Assembly (NCBI RefSeq): GCF_036030735.1
Contig: NZ_CP107928.1
Span: 6,386,001-6,450,000, forward strand
Direction: 5' to 3'
Length of the DNA stretch: 64,000 nt
From: Streptomyces sp. NBC_00425
Lineage (GTDB): Bacteria > Actinomycetota > Actinomycetes > Streptomycetales > Streptomycetaceae
Shown: piece by piece, positions 47,963 to 58,237 of the stretch
Position numbering within the stretch: the stretch's first letter is position 1
How the letters are laid out: every line of letters starts with the position of its first letter
Made by a program: the position numbers and the translations under genes
The notes under the pieces: generated by a model
Seen by the model: the letters and a program-made list of their open reading frames with translations, nothing else
Database searches by the model: none
What the model was told of the DNA's origin: nothing

Positions 47963-48172
47963 CGGTCCTTCACCCGTCCCGGTCGGGCGTCGGTGTCACC
48001 GGGTGCAACTCGGCCGGAATTCGGCCTTGCCGTGTCCCGTCCCGCCCGGGTCAATGAGACCGTAAGTTCCGACGGACCGTCAGATTCACCCCCACCGGCA
48101 CCGGTGTCCGCACCCACCGTCCCGTTTTTCGGCCGTCCGTCTCCCCACATCCGGGAAGGAGCCGGAAACCCC

Positions 48173-48649
48173 ATGAGAGGCAAGCGAATCGGATCAGGTG
48201 CGGCAATGCTGGCCGGGACCCTGGCGGTCACCGGACTGGCGTTCGCGCCCTCTGCCGCCGCCGTCAGCCCGACGACGGCCACGTTCACCGCGAGCTGCGG
48301 TCTCTTCGGCGGCGGGGCGGCCACCCTCACGGCCACCCAGAGCGGCAGCTCCGCCACCCTCACCCTCACGTCCAGCGCGATCACCGCGCCGATCCCGATC
48401 AGCGCCAACAGCATCAACTCCACGCTCACGATGGCGAACTCGACCGGAGCCGCGAGGGTCTTCTCCGGCGCGGTGAACCCCGCCATGGCGACCGGCGCAC
48501 CGATCACGGTCGGACCGCTCAACGGGACCGTGGCCTCGGGAGACAGTCTCGACATCAACGGCGGCTCGCTGAAGATGGTCATCTTCGGGATCACCGTCAC
48601 CTGCAAGGCGACCGGCCCGCAGGCGCCGGGGCCGTTCGTCTACGACTGA
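48173..48649 (+). CDS. Small secreted protein of the WxL-like locus, 158 aa
   Basis: The N-terminus MRGKRIGSGAAMLAGTLAVTGLAF and following APSAAA form a Sec signal peptide. The mature part is beta-rich, with many Thr, Ser and Ala and two Cys residues that could pair (near 41 and 145). Purine-rich AAGGAG lies about 13 nt before the ATG. It comes before the WxL-like gene, with a terminator-like hairpin between. No known family recognised. Confidence 0.78.
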   Translation: MRGKRIGSGAAMLAGTLAVTGLAFAPSAAAVSPTTATFTASCGLFGGGAATLTATQSGSSATLTLTSSAITAPIPISANSINSTLTMANSTGAARVFSGAVNPAMATGAPITVGPLNGTVASGDSLDINGGSLKMVIFGITVTCKATGPQAPGPFVYD

Positions 48650-48675
48650 TAGCGGTCGGAAACTGTACGTGCGGG

Positions 48676-48710
48676 CCGTCAGTTCTCCTGCTGCAGCAGG
48701 AAGCTGACGG
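48676..48710 (+). terminator. Hairpin after the small secreted protein gene
   Basis: CCGTCAG (48676-48682) pairs with CTGACGG (48704-48710), and CCTGCTG/CAGCAGG form a second, inner stem. It begins 27 bp past the stop. Confidence 0.65.
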
Positions 48711-48821
48711 TCCATCAGTTCGTTGGCGCGTTTCCATTGACTTCTTGCGCGATCCGCATCTCAATGCCCCCTGTCGGCGCAGAAGAGCCGCTGCGCCCGC
48801 ACCCTGGAGGAGGGGGCACCA

Positions 48822-50147
48822 ATGGGTTCGACACCCCGCAGTTCCCGAAGACGGCACTGGGCGTCACTGCTCGGGGCCACCGCGCTCGCGGTCACCACGG
48901 GCGGGGCGCTGGCGTGTCCGGCCGGCGCCGCGACCGACGTCAGCTTCCCGACGCACTGTGTTCCGCCGCCCATCGCCGGCATCCCGCCGATCGACGGCAC
49001 CACCACCGCGAGGCTCGCGGTCGACGACACCACGCCCGAGGTCGGCGACACCGTCACCGTGACGTACACGGTGGTCGCGCCCGCCGCGAGCAACCCCACC
49101 GACCTGGCCCTGCCGGCCGACATCATGACGCCGACGGGCAAGGTCACCCTCGGCGGCGCGCAGACCGGCAGCATCACCGTGACGGGCCCGAAGAAGAACG
49201 ACCCGGTGCCCGGCAAGGGCGCTTTCCCGTCGTTCTCCATGACCGGCACGTTCACCGTCACCAGCCCCGGCGCGATCACCCTCTCGCCCGGCGACTACAA
49301 CATCCACACCAGCTACATCCTCGAGCTGGACACCCCCTGCACGGTGATCAACCCGCCCGCCCCGGTGTCGGAGACGGTCACCGCGGCGGACAACCCGCCG
49401 GCCAACACCCGTGCCATCCAGCTGGGTTCGGCCTCCGGAAGCCCGGGGGCGAGCGTCGCGGTCACCGGCAGCGGCTTCACGCCGGGCGCGTCGGTCACCC
49501 TGGCCGGCCGGTCCGGCTCCGCCCAGACGGCGGACACCGCGACCGTGACCGCGAACGGGCAGGGGAACATCTCCGGCTCGCTCGTCGTCAGCGACCTCAC
49601 CACGAACGGCGTGGTGGCGTACGAGGGGAGCGCCTGGAGCGCCGACCTCGGCGCCGGACCGGTCGCCTACGTCGTCATCGACGACCAGCCCGTGCCGGAC
49701 GGCAGCCAGAAGGTGACCACCACGGTCCGCGCGGGCACGCTGTCGATGTCCCAGGCCGGGGACGCCGTCCAGCTGTCCGGGGTCGAGTTCGGCCAGGGCG
49801 GCGCCTCGACCGGCGCCCTGCAGACGGTCACCGTCAAGGACTTCCGCGGCGGACCCGCCGGCTGGTCCCTGACCGGCAAGGTCACCGACTTCAGCGGCTC
49901 CGGAGCCAAGATCGACGCCGGCAAGCTGAGCTGGACGCCCGCATGCAGCACCAAGGCGGGCAGCCCGAGCACCTGTCAGGCCGGTTCGGCGGGCACGGTC
50001 GGCGCCTCGGGGGCGACCCTGGCGTCCACGCCCGACGGTACGGCCACCGGCGGCGAGTTCACCGCCAACGCCCGACTGTCCCTCGACGTACCGTCGTTCA
50101 CGCCTCCGGGCACCTACGCCGGCGTCCTGACCCTCACGCTCAGCTGA
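48822..50147 (+). CDS. WxL-like secreted beta-sandwich protein
   Basis: The 441-aa protein has a signal peptide (to about residue 36), an Ig-like domain (about 60-190), a second Ig-like segment with ASVAVTGSGFTPGASVTLAG, and a C-terminal domain of about 190 residues. That domain contains GWSLTG with the Trp-x-Leu tripeptide at 348-350 and ends in YAGVLTLTLS, the two hallmarks of Firmicutes WxL wall-binding domains (second motif normally YxxxLTWTL). The next gene codes a DUF916 protein, the normal partner of WxL proteins. The call rests on motif reading and context, not a profile search. The function is probably cell-surface binding. Confidence 0.7.
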   Translation: MGSTPRSSRRRHWASLLGATALAVTTGGALACPAGAATDVSFPTHCVPPPIAGIPPIDGTTTARLAVDDTTPEVGDTVTVTYTVVAPAASNPTDLALPADIMTPTGKVTLGGAQTGSITVTGPKKNDPVPGKGAFPSFSMTGTFTVTSPGAITLSPGDYNIHTSYILELDTPCTVINPPAPVSETVTAADNPPANTRAIQLGSASGSPGASVAVTGSGFTPGASVTLAGRSGSAQTADTATVTANGQGNISGSLVVSDLTTNGVVAYEGSAWSADLGAGPVAYVVIDDQPVPDGSQKVTTTVRAGTLSMSQAGDAVQLSGVEFGQGGASTGALQTVTVKDFRGGPAGWSLTGKVTDFSGSGAKIDAGKLSWTPACSTKAGSPSTCQAGSAGTVGASGATLASTPDGTATGGEFTANARLSLDVPSFTPPGTYAGVLTLTLS

Positions 50148-50248
50148 TCTCACGCACCATGTCCACCGGTGGCCGGGCGCCCGCCCCACAGGTCCGCACC
50201 CGCCCGTCCGCCCAGCCGTCGCAGCCCGTTCGTGGGGGGTCCGCACCC

Positions 50249-51286
50249 ATGCGCAAGCCGTACGTCCTCCTCCTGCCGTTCCTGCTGGGCCTGCTGTTCG
50301 CCGCGCCCACGCCCGCACGGGCCGCCGACAACGGCAGCTGGTCCGTGTACCCCGTCTCCTCGGCCGTCGCCGCGCGGCCCTATTTCTACGTCTCCGCGGA
50401 TCCCGGCCAGACGATCGAGGACAAGGTCGTCGTCGCCAACAAGACCGACGCGCCCCTCACCTTCCGGCTGTACGCGGCCGACGCGTACAACACCGCACGC
50501 GACGGCGGGTTCGCCGTCCGGTCGCTGGGGGAGCGGATGCGGGGCGTGGGCGCGTGGGCCGAGCTGCCGCGGGACCGGATCACCGTGCCCGGCCGCGGGA
50601 CCGTCACCGTGCCGTTCACCGTCCGGGTGCCCGAGGGCGCCGAGCCGGGCGACCATCCGGGGGCCGTCGTCGCCCTCGACGAACGCGTGGAGCGGGGCGA
50701 CGGCTCGGTCGCGCTCGGCGTGCAGCGGGCCGTCGCCGCCCGCGTCTACCTCCAGGTCGGCGGACCCACCCTGCCCGCGCTCGCCGTCGAGGACGTCCGT
50801 GTCAGCCACCACCAGCCGCTGGTCCCGGGCTTCGGCGACAGCACCGCGACGATCTCCTACACCCTGCACAACACCGGCAACGTGACCCTCGATCCGAAGG
50901 TGCGGCTGACGGCACGGGGCCTGTTCGGCCGCACGCTCCTCGACCGCCGCCTGACGAAGGTCCCCTCCCAGCTCCTTCCGGGCCAGCGAGTCCGCCTCAC
51001 CGAACGCTGGACCGGCGCCCCCCACCTCGACCGGACGGACGTGAAGCTGACGGCGACCGCCACGAGGACGCAGGAGTCGGCGACGGCGTCGTTCGTGGCG
51101 GTGCCCTGGCTGGTCCTCACGGTTGTGGCGGCGGGCATCGCGGCGGGGGTGTGGCTCCTGATCCGGCGGCATCGGCGAAACTGCCCCCGCGGGGCGCGGG
51201 CCTCCGGCGTCACACGGCTCCGCCGCGGGGCGCGACCAGTCCCCGCTCACCCGCCGGCAAGGACCGGCCGGACCGCCGGACGCTAG
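50249..51286 (+). CDS. DUF916 (WxL-interacting protein-like) membrane protein
   Basis: The 345-aa product starts MRKPYVLLLPFLLGLLFAA (signal) and has the DUF916 pattern: YFYVSADPGQTIEDKVVVAN, TVPFTVRVPEGAEPGDHPGAVVAL and AVAARVYLQVGG. A second domain (about 165-280) has LHNTGNVTLDPKVRL. A membrane helix (about 290-310) follows, then Arg-rich sequence. This matches WxLIP proteins that bind peptidoglycan and WxL partners in Firmicutes. The last 35 or so residues after the helix coincide with a dispersed repeat sequence and may be an extension. ATG 50249 follows a G-rich stretch. Confidence 0.82.
   Translation: MRKPYVLLLPFLLGLLFAAPTPARAADNGSWSVYPVSSAVAARPYFYVSADPGQTIEDKVVVANKTDAPLTFRLYAADAYNTARDGGFAVRSLGERMRGVGAWAELPRDRITVPGRGTVTVPFTVRVPEGAEPGDHPGAVVALDERVERGDGSVALGVQRAVAARVYLQVGGPTLPALAVEDVRVSHHQPLVPGFGDSTATISYTLHNTGNVTLDPKVRLTARGLFGRTLLDRRLTKVPSQLLPGQRVRLTERWTGAPHLDRTDVKLTATATRTQESATASFVAVPWLVLTVVAAGIAAGVWLLIRRHRRNCPRGARASGVTRLRRGARPVPAHPPARTGRTAGR
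51178..51260. repeat. Dispersed intergenic-type repeat overlapping the end of the DUF916 gene
   Basis: The block with CCCCCGCGGGGCGCGGGCC and GCCGCGGGGCGCGACCAGTC contains two copies of a CCGCGGGGCGCG core and resembles a repeat I recognise from many Streptomyces intergenic regions. It encodes the Arg-rich end of the DUF916 protein. Copy number needs the genome. Confidence 0.5.
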
Positions 51287-51382
51287 GACGCTTGCCAGGC
51301 GTAGCCCGGCAGGCGGACTTTCGAAACGCGTCCTGGCACCGGGACCGGAAAGGCTGACCGGCGCGCGACGCCCGGCGCCGGA

Positions 51383-53062
<1,680 letters not shown>

Positions 53063-53074
53063 TCACCGCCCCGC

Positions 53075-53112
53075 GTTTCCTCCAGTGCACGTGTGTGTTT
53101 CCGTGACGTTTC
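53075..53112 (-). promoter_or_regulatory. Candidate GlnR box upstream of amtB
   Basis: GTTTC at 53075, TGCAC at 53086, GTTTC at 53097 and GTTTC at 53108 recur at exact 11-bp phasing, the layout of the Streptomyces GlnR box (GTnAC-n6-GAAAC twice, read on the minus strand). A further GTTTC lies at 53124. Three of four blocks match well. Confidence 0.6.
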
Positions 53113-53201
53113 GTTGCGTGGAGGTTTCCGGGAGCTCACCGTCCGGGGCCCGACCGCTCGTGTGTACGGCGGTGCTTTGCGGATCAGGGAGAATGGGGGC
53201 C

Positions 53202-54155
53202 ATGAGCGTTCGCAACCAGTCATCCGAGCAGCCGGCCGAGTCCGTACACCGTGCCGGCTTCGCCTGCTTCGTGGGCCGCCCCAACGCCGGCAAGTCCACC
53301 CTCACGAACGCTCTGGTCGGGAAGAAGGTGGCGATCACCTCGAACCGTCCGCAGACCACGCGGCACACGGTGCGGGGCATCGTGCACCGCCCCGAGGCCC
53401 AGCTGATCCTGGTGGACACGCCGGGGCTGCACAAGCCGCGCACCCTGCTCGGCGAGCGGCTGAACGACGTCGTGCGCGCCACCTGGGCCGAGGTCGACGT
53501 CATCGGCTTCTGCCTGCCGGCCAACGAGAAGCTGGGCCCCGGCGACCGGTTCATCGCCAAGGAGCTGGCCGGGATCAAGCGGACGCCGAAGATCGCGGTC
53601 GTCACCAAGACCGACCTCGTGGACTCCAAGGCGCTCGCCGAGCAGCTCATCGCCATCGACCTGCTCGGCAAGGAGCTGGGCATCGAGTGGGCGCAGATCG
53701 TGCCGGTCTCGGCGGTCGCCGGCGAGCAGGTCGAGCTGCTGGCCGACCTGCTCATCCCGATGATGCCGGACAGCCCGCCGCTGTACCCCGAGGGCGACCT
53801 GACCGACGAGCCCGAGCAGGTGATGGTCGCCGAGCTGATCCGCGAGGCGGCGCTGGAGGGCGTCCGAGACGAGCTGCCGCACTCCATCGCGGTCGTCGTC
53901 GAGGAGATGCTCCCGCGTGAGGACCGCCCCGCCGAGAAGCCGCTGCTCGACATCCACGCCAACATCTACATCGAGCGCCCCAGCCAGAAGGGCATCATCA
54001 TCGGCCCCAAGGGCAAGCGTCTGAAGGACGTCGGCATCAAGTCCCGCAAGCAGATCGAGGCGCTGCTGGGCACGCCGGTCTTCCTGGACCTCCATGTGAA
54101 GGTGGCCAAGGACTGGCAGCGCGACCCCAAGCAGCTGCGCAAACTGGGCTTCTGA
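53202..54155 (+). CDS. era: Ribosome assembly GTPase Era
   Basis: Era binds 16S rRNA and aids 30S maturation. The 317-aa product has G1 GRPNAGKS, G2 TTRHT, G3 DTPG, G4 TKTD, and a C-terminal KH domain with GIIIGPKGKRLKDVGIKSRKQIE. GAGAAT 7 nt before ATG 53202 suggests a leaderless start. It is divergent from amtB-glnK, which is not the usual neighbour of era in most bacteria. Confidence 0.96.
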   Translation: MSVRNQSSEQPAESVHRAGFACFVGRPNAGKSTLTNALVGKKVAITSNRPQTTRHTVRGIVHRPEAQLILVDTPGLHKPRTLLGERLNDVVRATWAEVDVIGFCLPANEKLGPGDRFIAKELAGIKRTPKIAVVTKTDLVDSKALAEQLIAIDLLGKELGIEWAQIVPVSAVAGEQVELLADLLIPMMPDSPPLYPEGDLTDEPEQVMVAELIREAALEGVRDELPHSIAVVVEEMLPREDRPAEKPLLDIHANIYIERPSQKGIIIGPKGKRLKDVGIKSRKQIEALLGTPVFLDLHVKVAKDWQRDPKQLRKLGF

Positions 54156-54234
54156 GGGCGCGAGCGGGCGGCGCGGCCGTCGTCGTCACGCGGCGGCGGC
54201 ACGCACCGGCTCGACGGGCCGGTCGGCCGGCGCC

Positions 54235-55494
54235 TCAGTCCACCCCTCTGATCCGCCCCACGAGCAGCGCTCCCGCCAGGCAGATCACGGCGGACACCAG
54301 GTACAGCATCCGGTAGCCGCCCAGGTACGTCACGATCGGGGCGGCGAGGGCGGGCGCGGCGACCTGGGGCAGGGCGTTGGCCACGTTGATGACGCCCAGG
54401 TCCTTGCCGCGGTCCCCGGCCTTCGGCAGCACGTCCGTCATCAGCGCGAAGTCCACCGAGGTGAACACGCCGAAGCCGACGCCCAGCACCGCCGCCGCCA
54501 CGATCGCTCCCGGCCAGGTCTGCCAGGCGGCCAGCATCGCCGTCGCCACCGCCATCAGCACGCCGGACCAGATCACGAACGGCTTGCGCCGGCCGATCCG
54601 GTCCGACCAGACGCCCCCGACGACGACCGTGGCGAGCAGCGTCAGCCCGTTCACCGCCGTCAGGATCAGCACGCCCCCTTCCGGGTCCGCGTGGTGCAGG
54701 CGGTCGCGCAGGTAGTAGAGCAGGTAGAGCAGTACCAGCGCGTTGCTCAGGTTCATCAGGAAGCGGGTCAGCCACGCCCACCCGAGGTCGGGGTACCGGC
54801 GCGGGCTCAGCCAGAAGCCGGCCGCGAAGCCCCGCCAGGACCAGGCCGGCCGGTCCGCCTCCGCCAGCCGCAGGTCCTCGTAGCGCAGGACGTACGGCAG
54901 CACGCCCAGCGCCGTGAACACCGCGCACGCCACATATCCCGCCCCGACGCCTCCGGCGGCCGTCGCGAGCCCCGTGCCGCCGACCACACCGAGGATCTGC
55001 GCGACCCCCAGCCAGCCGCCCACCGAACCCCGCTGGAGCCGGGGGACCCGGTCGGGGACGGCCGCCGTCACCGCCGCGAAGGCGGCGTTCAGCGTCAGCT
55101 GCACCAGGCACCAGCCCAGCGCCATCGTCCAGACCCCGCGCGCGCCCGCGAGCAGCAGCAGCGACAGGGCGCCGCCCGCCGTCCCGGCGACGATCCACGG
55201 GGTGCGGCGGCCCCGGCGGGACGTCGTGCGGTCCGACAGCGCGCCGAAGAGCGGGTTCGCCGCCAGCGAGACGACCGCGCCGACGCCCGTCACCCAGGCC
55301 AGCATCGCCTCCTTCGACATGCCGGAGCCGGGCGCGAAGTCCTCGGCCTGGGAGGCCAGGAGGATCTGCAGGGGCCCGTACCAGCCCACCCAGATCGCCC
55401 CGTTGGCGAGGGACAGGGCCGACGTCCAGCCGCGGCCCACCCGTTCGACGGGCTCGGCCAGGGCTGCCGCCGGGACCCTGTCCGCCGTCGTCAT
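54235..55494 (-). CDS. MFS / sugar-cation symporter-like transporter
   Basis: The 419-aa protein has about twelve hydrophobic segments and a central loop. Motifs NPLFGALSDRTTSRRGRRTPWI and VWSDRIGRRKPFVIW are MFS loop signatures between helices 2-3 and 8-9, similar to glycoside symporters. Its ATG overlaps the GH1 gene stop, so it is cotranscribed with the beta-glucosidase; uptake of the glycoside substrate or its product is the likely role. Confidence 0.88.
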   Translation of the reverse strand: MTTADRVPAAALAEPVERVGRGWTSALSLANGAIWVGWYGPLQILLASQAEDFAPGSGMSKEAMLAWVTGVGAVVSLAANPLFGALSDRTTSRRGRRTPWIVAGTAGGALSLLLLAGARGVWTMALGWCLVQLTLNAAFAAVTAAVPDRVPRLQRGSVGGWLGVAQILGVVGGTGLATAAGGVGAGYVACAVFTALGVLPYVLRYEDLRLAEADRPAWSWRGFAAGFWLSPRRYPDLGWAWLTRFLMNLSNALVLLYLLYYLRDRLHHADPEGGVLILTAVNGLTLLATVVVGGVWSDRIGRRKPFVIWSGVLMAVATAMLAAWQTWPGAIVAAAVLGVGFGVFTSVDFALMTDVLPKAGDRGKDLGVINVANALPQVAAPALAAPIVTYLGGYRMLYLVSAVICLAGALLVGRIRGVD

Positions 55495-56813
55495 CCCTGC
55501 GCCTGGAGGACGTCCCGCAGCCAGGCGTAGGACGCCTTCGGGGTGCGGACCTGCGTCGCGAAGTCGACGTGGACGAGCCCGAAGCGCCGTGCGTAGCCCT
55601 CCGCCCACTCGAAGTTGTCCAGCAGCGACCAGACGAAGTAGCCGCGCACGTCGACGCCGGCCTCCAGGGCCCGGTGCAGGGCGCGGAGGTGGCCGTCCAG
55701 GTAGGCGATCCGGGCCTGGTCGTCGAGGCCCTCGTAGGAGCAGCCGTTCTCGGTGATGACGACCGGCGGGAGGCGGTCGCCGTAGCGGTCCTTGAAGGTC
55801 GTCAGGAGTTCGGTCAGGCCCTCGGGGACGACCGGCCAGCCGAAGTCGGTCACCGGGACGCCCTCGATCTCCCGCACGGAGAAGGGGAGCTCGGCCGGCA
55901 TGGTGATGCCGCCGAACTCGATCTCGGTGCCCTGCGGGGCGCCCACCCGGGTCGGGGCGTAGTAGTTGACGCCGTACCAGTCGAGGGGCTCGCCGATGAT
56001 CTTCAGGTCGGCCGCGACGTCGCCCGGCATCAGCTCGCCGATGCCCTCCGGGTACGCGCCGAGCAGCAGCGGCTCGGCGAACAGACGGTTGAGCAGCAGG
56101 TCGTAGAAAGCCGCGGCCTCCAGGTCGGCGGGCTCCTGCGAGGCCGGCCAGGTCGGGCCGTGCGAGTTGGCGATGCCGATGTCCGCGGCGCCGGCCGCGC
56201 GCAGCGCCTGCACGGCGAGACCGTGGCCGAGCAGCTGGTGGTGGGCGGCCGGCAGCGCGTCGAAGAGGAGCTGCTTGCCGGGGGCGTGGGTGCCGAGAGC
56301 GTGGCCCAGCAGGGTGTGCTCGGCGGGCTCGTTGAGGGTGATCCACTTCGTGACGCGGTCCCCGAGCCGGTCCACCACCACGGACGCGTACTCCGCGAAC
56401 CTGGAGGCCGTGTCCCGTTCCAGCCAGTCCAGGTCCGCCGGCAGGTCCCAGTGGAAGAGGGTGGGCACCGGTCGGACGCCCGCCGCCAGCAGTTCGTCCA
56501 CGAGTCGGTCGTAGAAGTCGAGGCCGCCGGGGGCGTTGACCCGCGGCCAGGACACGGAGAAGCGGTAGGCGTTGACGCCGAGGCCCGCGAGGAGGGCCAC
56601 GTCCTCGCCGTGACGGCGGACGTGGTCGCACGCCACCGCCGCCGTGGAGCCGTCCTTCACCCGTCCCGGCTCGGCCGTGAAGACGTCCCAGACGGACGGT
56701 TCGCGCCCGTCCACCGCACCTTCGATCTGGTGTGCGGACGTGGAGACCCCCCACAGGAAGTCGGCCGGGAATCGGGGGATCGGATGCGCCGCCTCGCGCG
56801 TGTCGTTCGCCAT
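55491..56813 (-). CDS. GH1 family beta-glucosidase
   Basis: The enzyme cleaves beta-linked glucosides or related sugars. The 440-aa product has the GH1 acid/base Glu162 in TLNEP and the nucleophile Glu355 in ITENG, with the N-terminal signature FLWGVSTSAHQIEGAVD and a C-terminal YFVWSLLDNFEWAEGY. No signal peptide is present, so it works in the cytoplasm on imported glycosides. ATG 56813 is preferred because GATGAT lies 7 nt upstream (leaderless promoter); ATG 56825 would sit inside the -10 box. It is coupled to the downstream transporter. Confidence 0.93.
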   Translation of the reverse strand: MANDTREAAHPIPRFPADFLWGVSTSAHQIEGAVDGREPSVWDVFTAEPGRVKDGSTAAVACDHVRRHGEDVALLAGLGVNAYRFSVSWPRVNAPGGLDFYDRLVDELLAAGVRPVPTLFHWDLPADLDWLERDTASRFAEYASVVVDRLGDRVTKWITLNEPAEHTLLGHALGTHAPGKQLLFDALPAAHHQLLGHGLAVQALRAAGAADIGIANSHGPTWPASQEPADLEAAAFYDLLLNRLFAEPLLLGAYPEGIGELMPGDVAADLKIIGEPLDWYGVNYYAPTRVGAPQGTEIEFGGITMPAELPFSVREIEGVPVTDFGWPVVPEGLTELLTTFKDRYGDRLPPVVITENGCSYEGLDDQARIAYLDGHLRALHRALEAGVDVRGYFVWSLLDNFEWAEGYARRFGLVHVDFATQVRTPKASYAWLRDVLQAQG

Positions 56814-56820
56814 GGTCGGG

Positions 56821-56850
56821 ATCATCCTTACCCATGGGTAAGGAAGTCAA
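56821..56850 (-). promoter_or_regulatory. GH1-transporter promoter (leaderless)
   Basis: On the minus strand TTGACT (56845-56850) and GATGAT (56821-56826) are spaced 18 bp, and the ATG follows the -10 by 7 nt. A perfect palindrome fills the spacer. Confidence 0.65.
56826..56843. promoter_or_regulatory. Perfect 18-bp palindrome, probable operator
   Basis: CCTTACCCATGGGTAAGG is an exact palindrome lying between the -35 and -10 of the GH1 promoter. A repressor dimer bound here would block RNA polymerase. No regulator gene lies next to it, so the cognate regulator is unknown. It does not match the CebR operator pattern I know. Confidence 0.75.
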
Positions 56851-56871
56851 CGCCCTTACGGGAACTGCCGA

Positions 56872-57138
56872 TCAGGCGCCTTCCTTCAGCACTCTCGTGA
56901 TCAGCTCGCGCTGCTGCGACGTCAGTCGCGGGTCGGCCGCGTGGACGGTCCGCCCGTCCACCGTGATCTCGTACTGGAAGCCGTCCGGCACGCCCTGCGG
57001 GGGCGTGCCCCGGCCGGCGGCGACCGCCTGGTCGGCCAGGGCATGCCACTCGCCGGCGTCGGGCCGCCCCGCCGTGTCCACCTCGGCCTGCCGCTCGATG
57101 CCCGCGAACCCGCCCGTGCGCCTCACCTGAATACGCAT
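56872..57138 (-). CDS. Emfourin-type inhibitor of the M4 protease
   Basis: The 88-aa product begins MRIQVRRTGGFAGIERQAEVD and matches the protealysin-inhibitor emfourin pattern (FAG near the N-terminus, then a C-terminal half with YEITVDGRTV). No signal peptide is present. It lies 21 bp after a cytoplasmic-type M4 metalloprotease, the usual arrangement of emfourin genes. By analogy to Serratia, it would bind and hold the protease inactive. Confidence 0.82.
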   Translation of the reverse strand: MRIQVRRTGGFAGIERQAEVDTAGRPDAGEWHALADQAVAAGRGTPPQGVPDGFQYEITVDGRTVHAADPRLTSQQRELITRVLKEGA

Positions 57139-57159
57139 GGGTCCCTGTGTAGTACGGAA

Positions 57160-58230
57160 CTACAGGATCCGCACCCCCACCTGCTCCCACGCCTTCTGCA
57201 CGGCCTGGAACTCGTCGCCGCCGTCGCCGAACCGCTCGCGCGCCGCCTTCACCGTCAGTGCGGCGAAATCGGTGAAGAAGGCCCGGTCGCCGAGTTCGCC
57301 GCCGGTCAGGACGTCGTACCAGATCTGTCCCGCCTTCTCCCAGGCGTATCCGCCGAGAGCGGCGGCGGCCAGGTAGAACGCGTGGTTGGGGATGCCCGAG
57401 TTGATGTGCACGCCGCCGTTGTCGCGGCCGGTGCGGACGTACTCGTCCATGGTCGCGGGCTGCGGGTCCTTGCCGAGGACGTCGTCGTCGTACGCGGTGC
57501 CCGGGGCCTTCATCGAGCGCAGGGCGGAGCCGGTGACGTCCGGGGCGAGCAGGCCCGCGCCGATCAGCCAGTCGGCCTCGGCGGCGGTCTGGCCGAGCGA
57601 GTACTGCTTGATGAGCGAGCCGAAGACGTCGGACATCGACTCGTTCAGGGCGCCGGGCTGCCCGTAGTAGGTCAGGTTCGCCGTGTACTGCGTGACGCCG
57701 TGGGTGAGCTCGTGCCCGATGACGTCGATCGAGTTGGTGAAGTCGAGGAAGATCTCGCCGTCGCCGTCGCCGAACACCATCTGCTCGCCGTTCCAGAAGG
57801 CGTTGTTGTAGCCCTCGTCGTAGTGGACGCTGGCGTCCAGCGGGAGGCCGTCGTCGTCGATGGAGTGCCGCCGGTAGGCCTTCAGATAGAGGTCGAAGGT
57901 GGCGCCGAGCCCGGAGTAGGCGCGGTTGACGGTCGCGTCCCGGCCGGGGTCCTGGCCCTCGGAGCGGACCTTGTCGCCGGGCAGGTCGGTGCCGTGCCCG
58001 CAGTCGTAGATCGTGCGCAGCGGCTGGTCGGAGGGGGCCTTCACGGCCGGGGCGGCGGCCAGGCGGAACTCGGTGGTCACCTGGCGCAGGCCGCGCAGCT
58101 CCAGGTCGCGCAGGAGGGTGCGCCGGGCGGGACCGGAGAGCGCGGGGTCGTCGTTGCGCGCCAGCCGGTGCAGGAGGTGCGGCGGTACGACGGTGCAGAA
58201 GACGGGCTCGAAGCCCCCGTGAGTCGTCAT
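57160..58230 (-). CDS. M4 family metalloprotease (protealysin-like)
   Basis: The 356-aa product has a short propeptide with PPHLLHRLA (the PPL motif of protealysin-like precursors), the zinc motif HELTH at residues 173-177, the third ligand Glu197 in NESMSD, and the catalytic His275 in DNGGVHINSG. No signal peptide is seen, so like protealysin it may accumulate in the cytoplasm. AAGGGT 7 nt before ATG 58230 suggests a leaderless start. The inhibitor gene follows by 21 bp. Confidence 0.92.
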   Translation of the reverse strand: MTTHGGFEPVFCTVVPPHLLHRLARNDDPALSGPARRTLLRDLELRGLRQVTTEFRLAAAPAVKAPSDQPLRTIYDCGHGTDLPGDKVRSEGQDPGRDATVNRAYSGLGATFDLYLKAYRRHSIDDDGLPLDASVHYDEGYNNAFWNGEQMVFGDGDGEIFLDFTNSIDVIGHELTHGVTQYTANLTYYGQPGALNESMSDVFGSLIKQYSLGQTAAEADWLIGAGLLAPDVTGSALRSMKAPGTAYDDDVLGKDPQPATMDEYVRTGRDNGGVHINSGIPNHAFYLAAAALGGYAWEKAGQIWYDVLTGGELGDRAFFTDFAALTVKAARERFGDGGDEFQAVQKAWEQVGVRIL

Positions 58231-58237
58231 GCCCGGC

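Noticed and set aside
48864..50318. A 484-codon minus-strand frame opposite the WxL-like gene
   Set aside because: The plus-strand protein has a signal peptide and ordered domains; the antisense product is Arg/Gly-rich with none.
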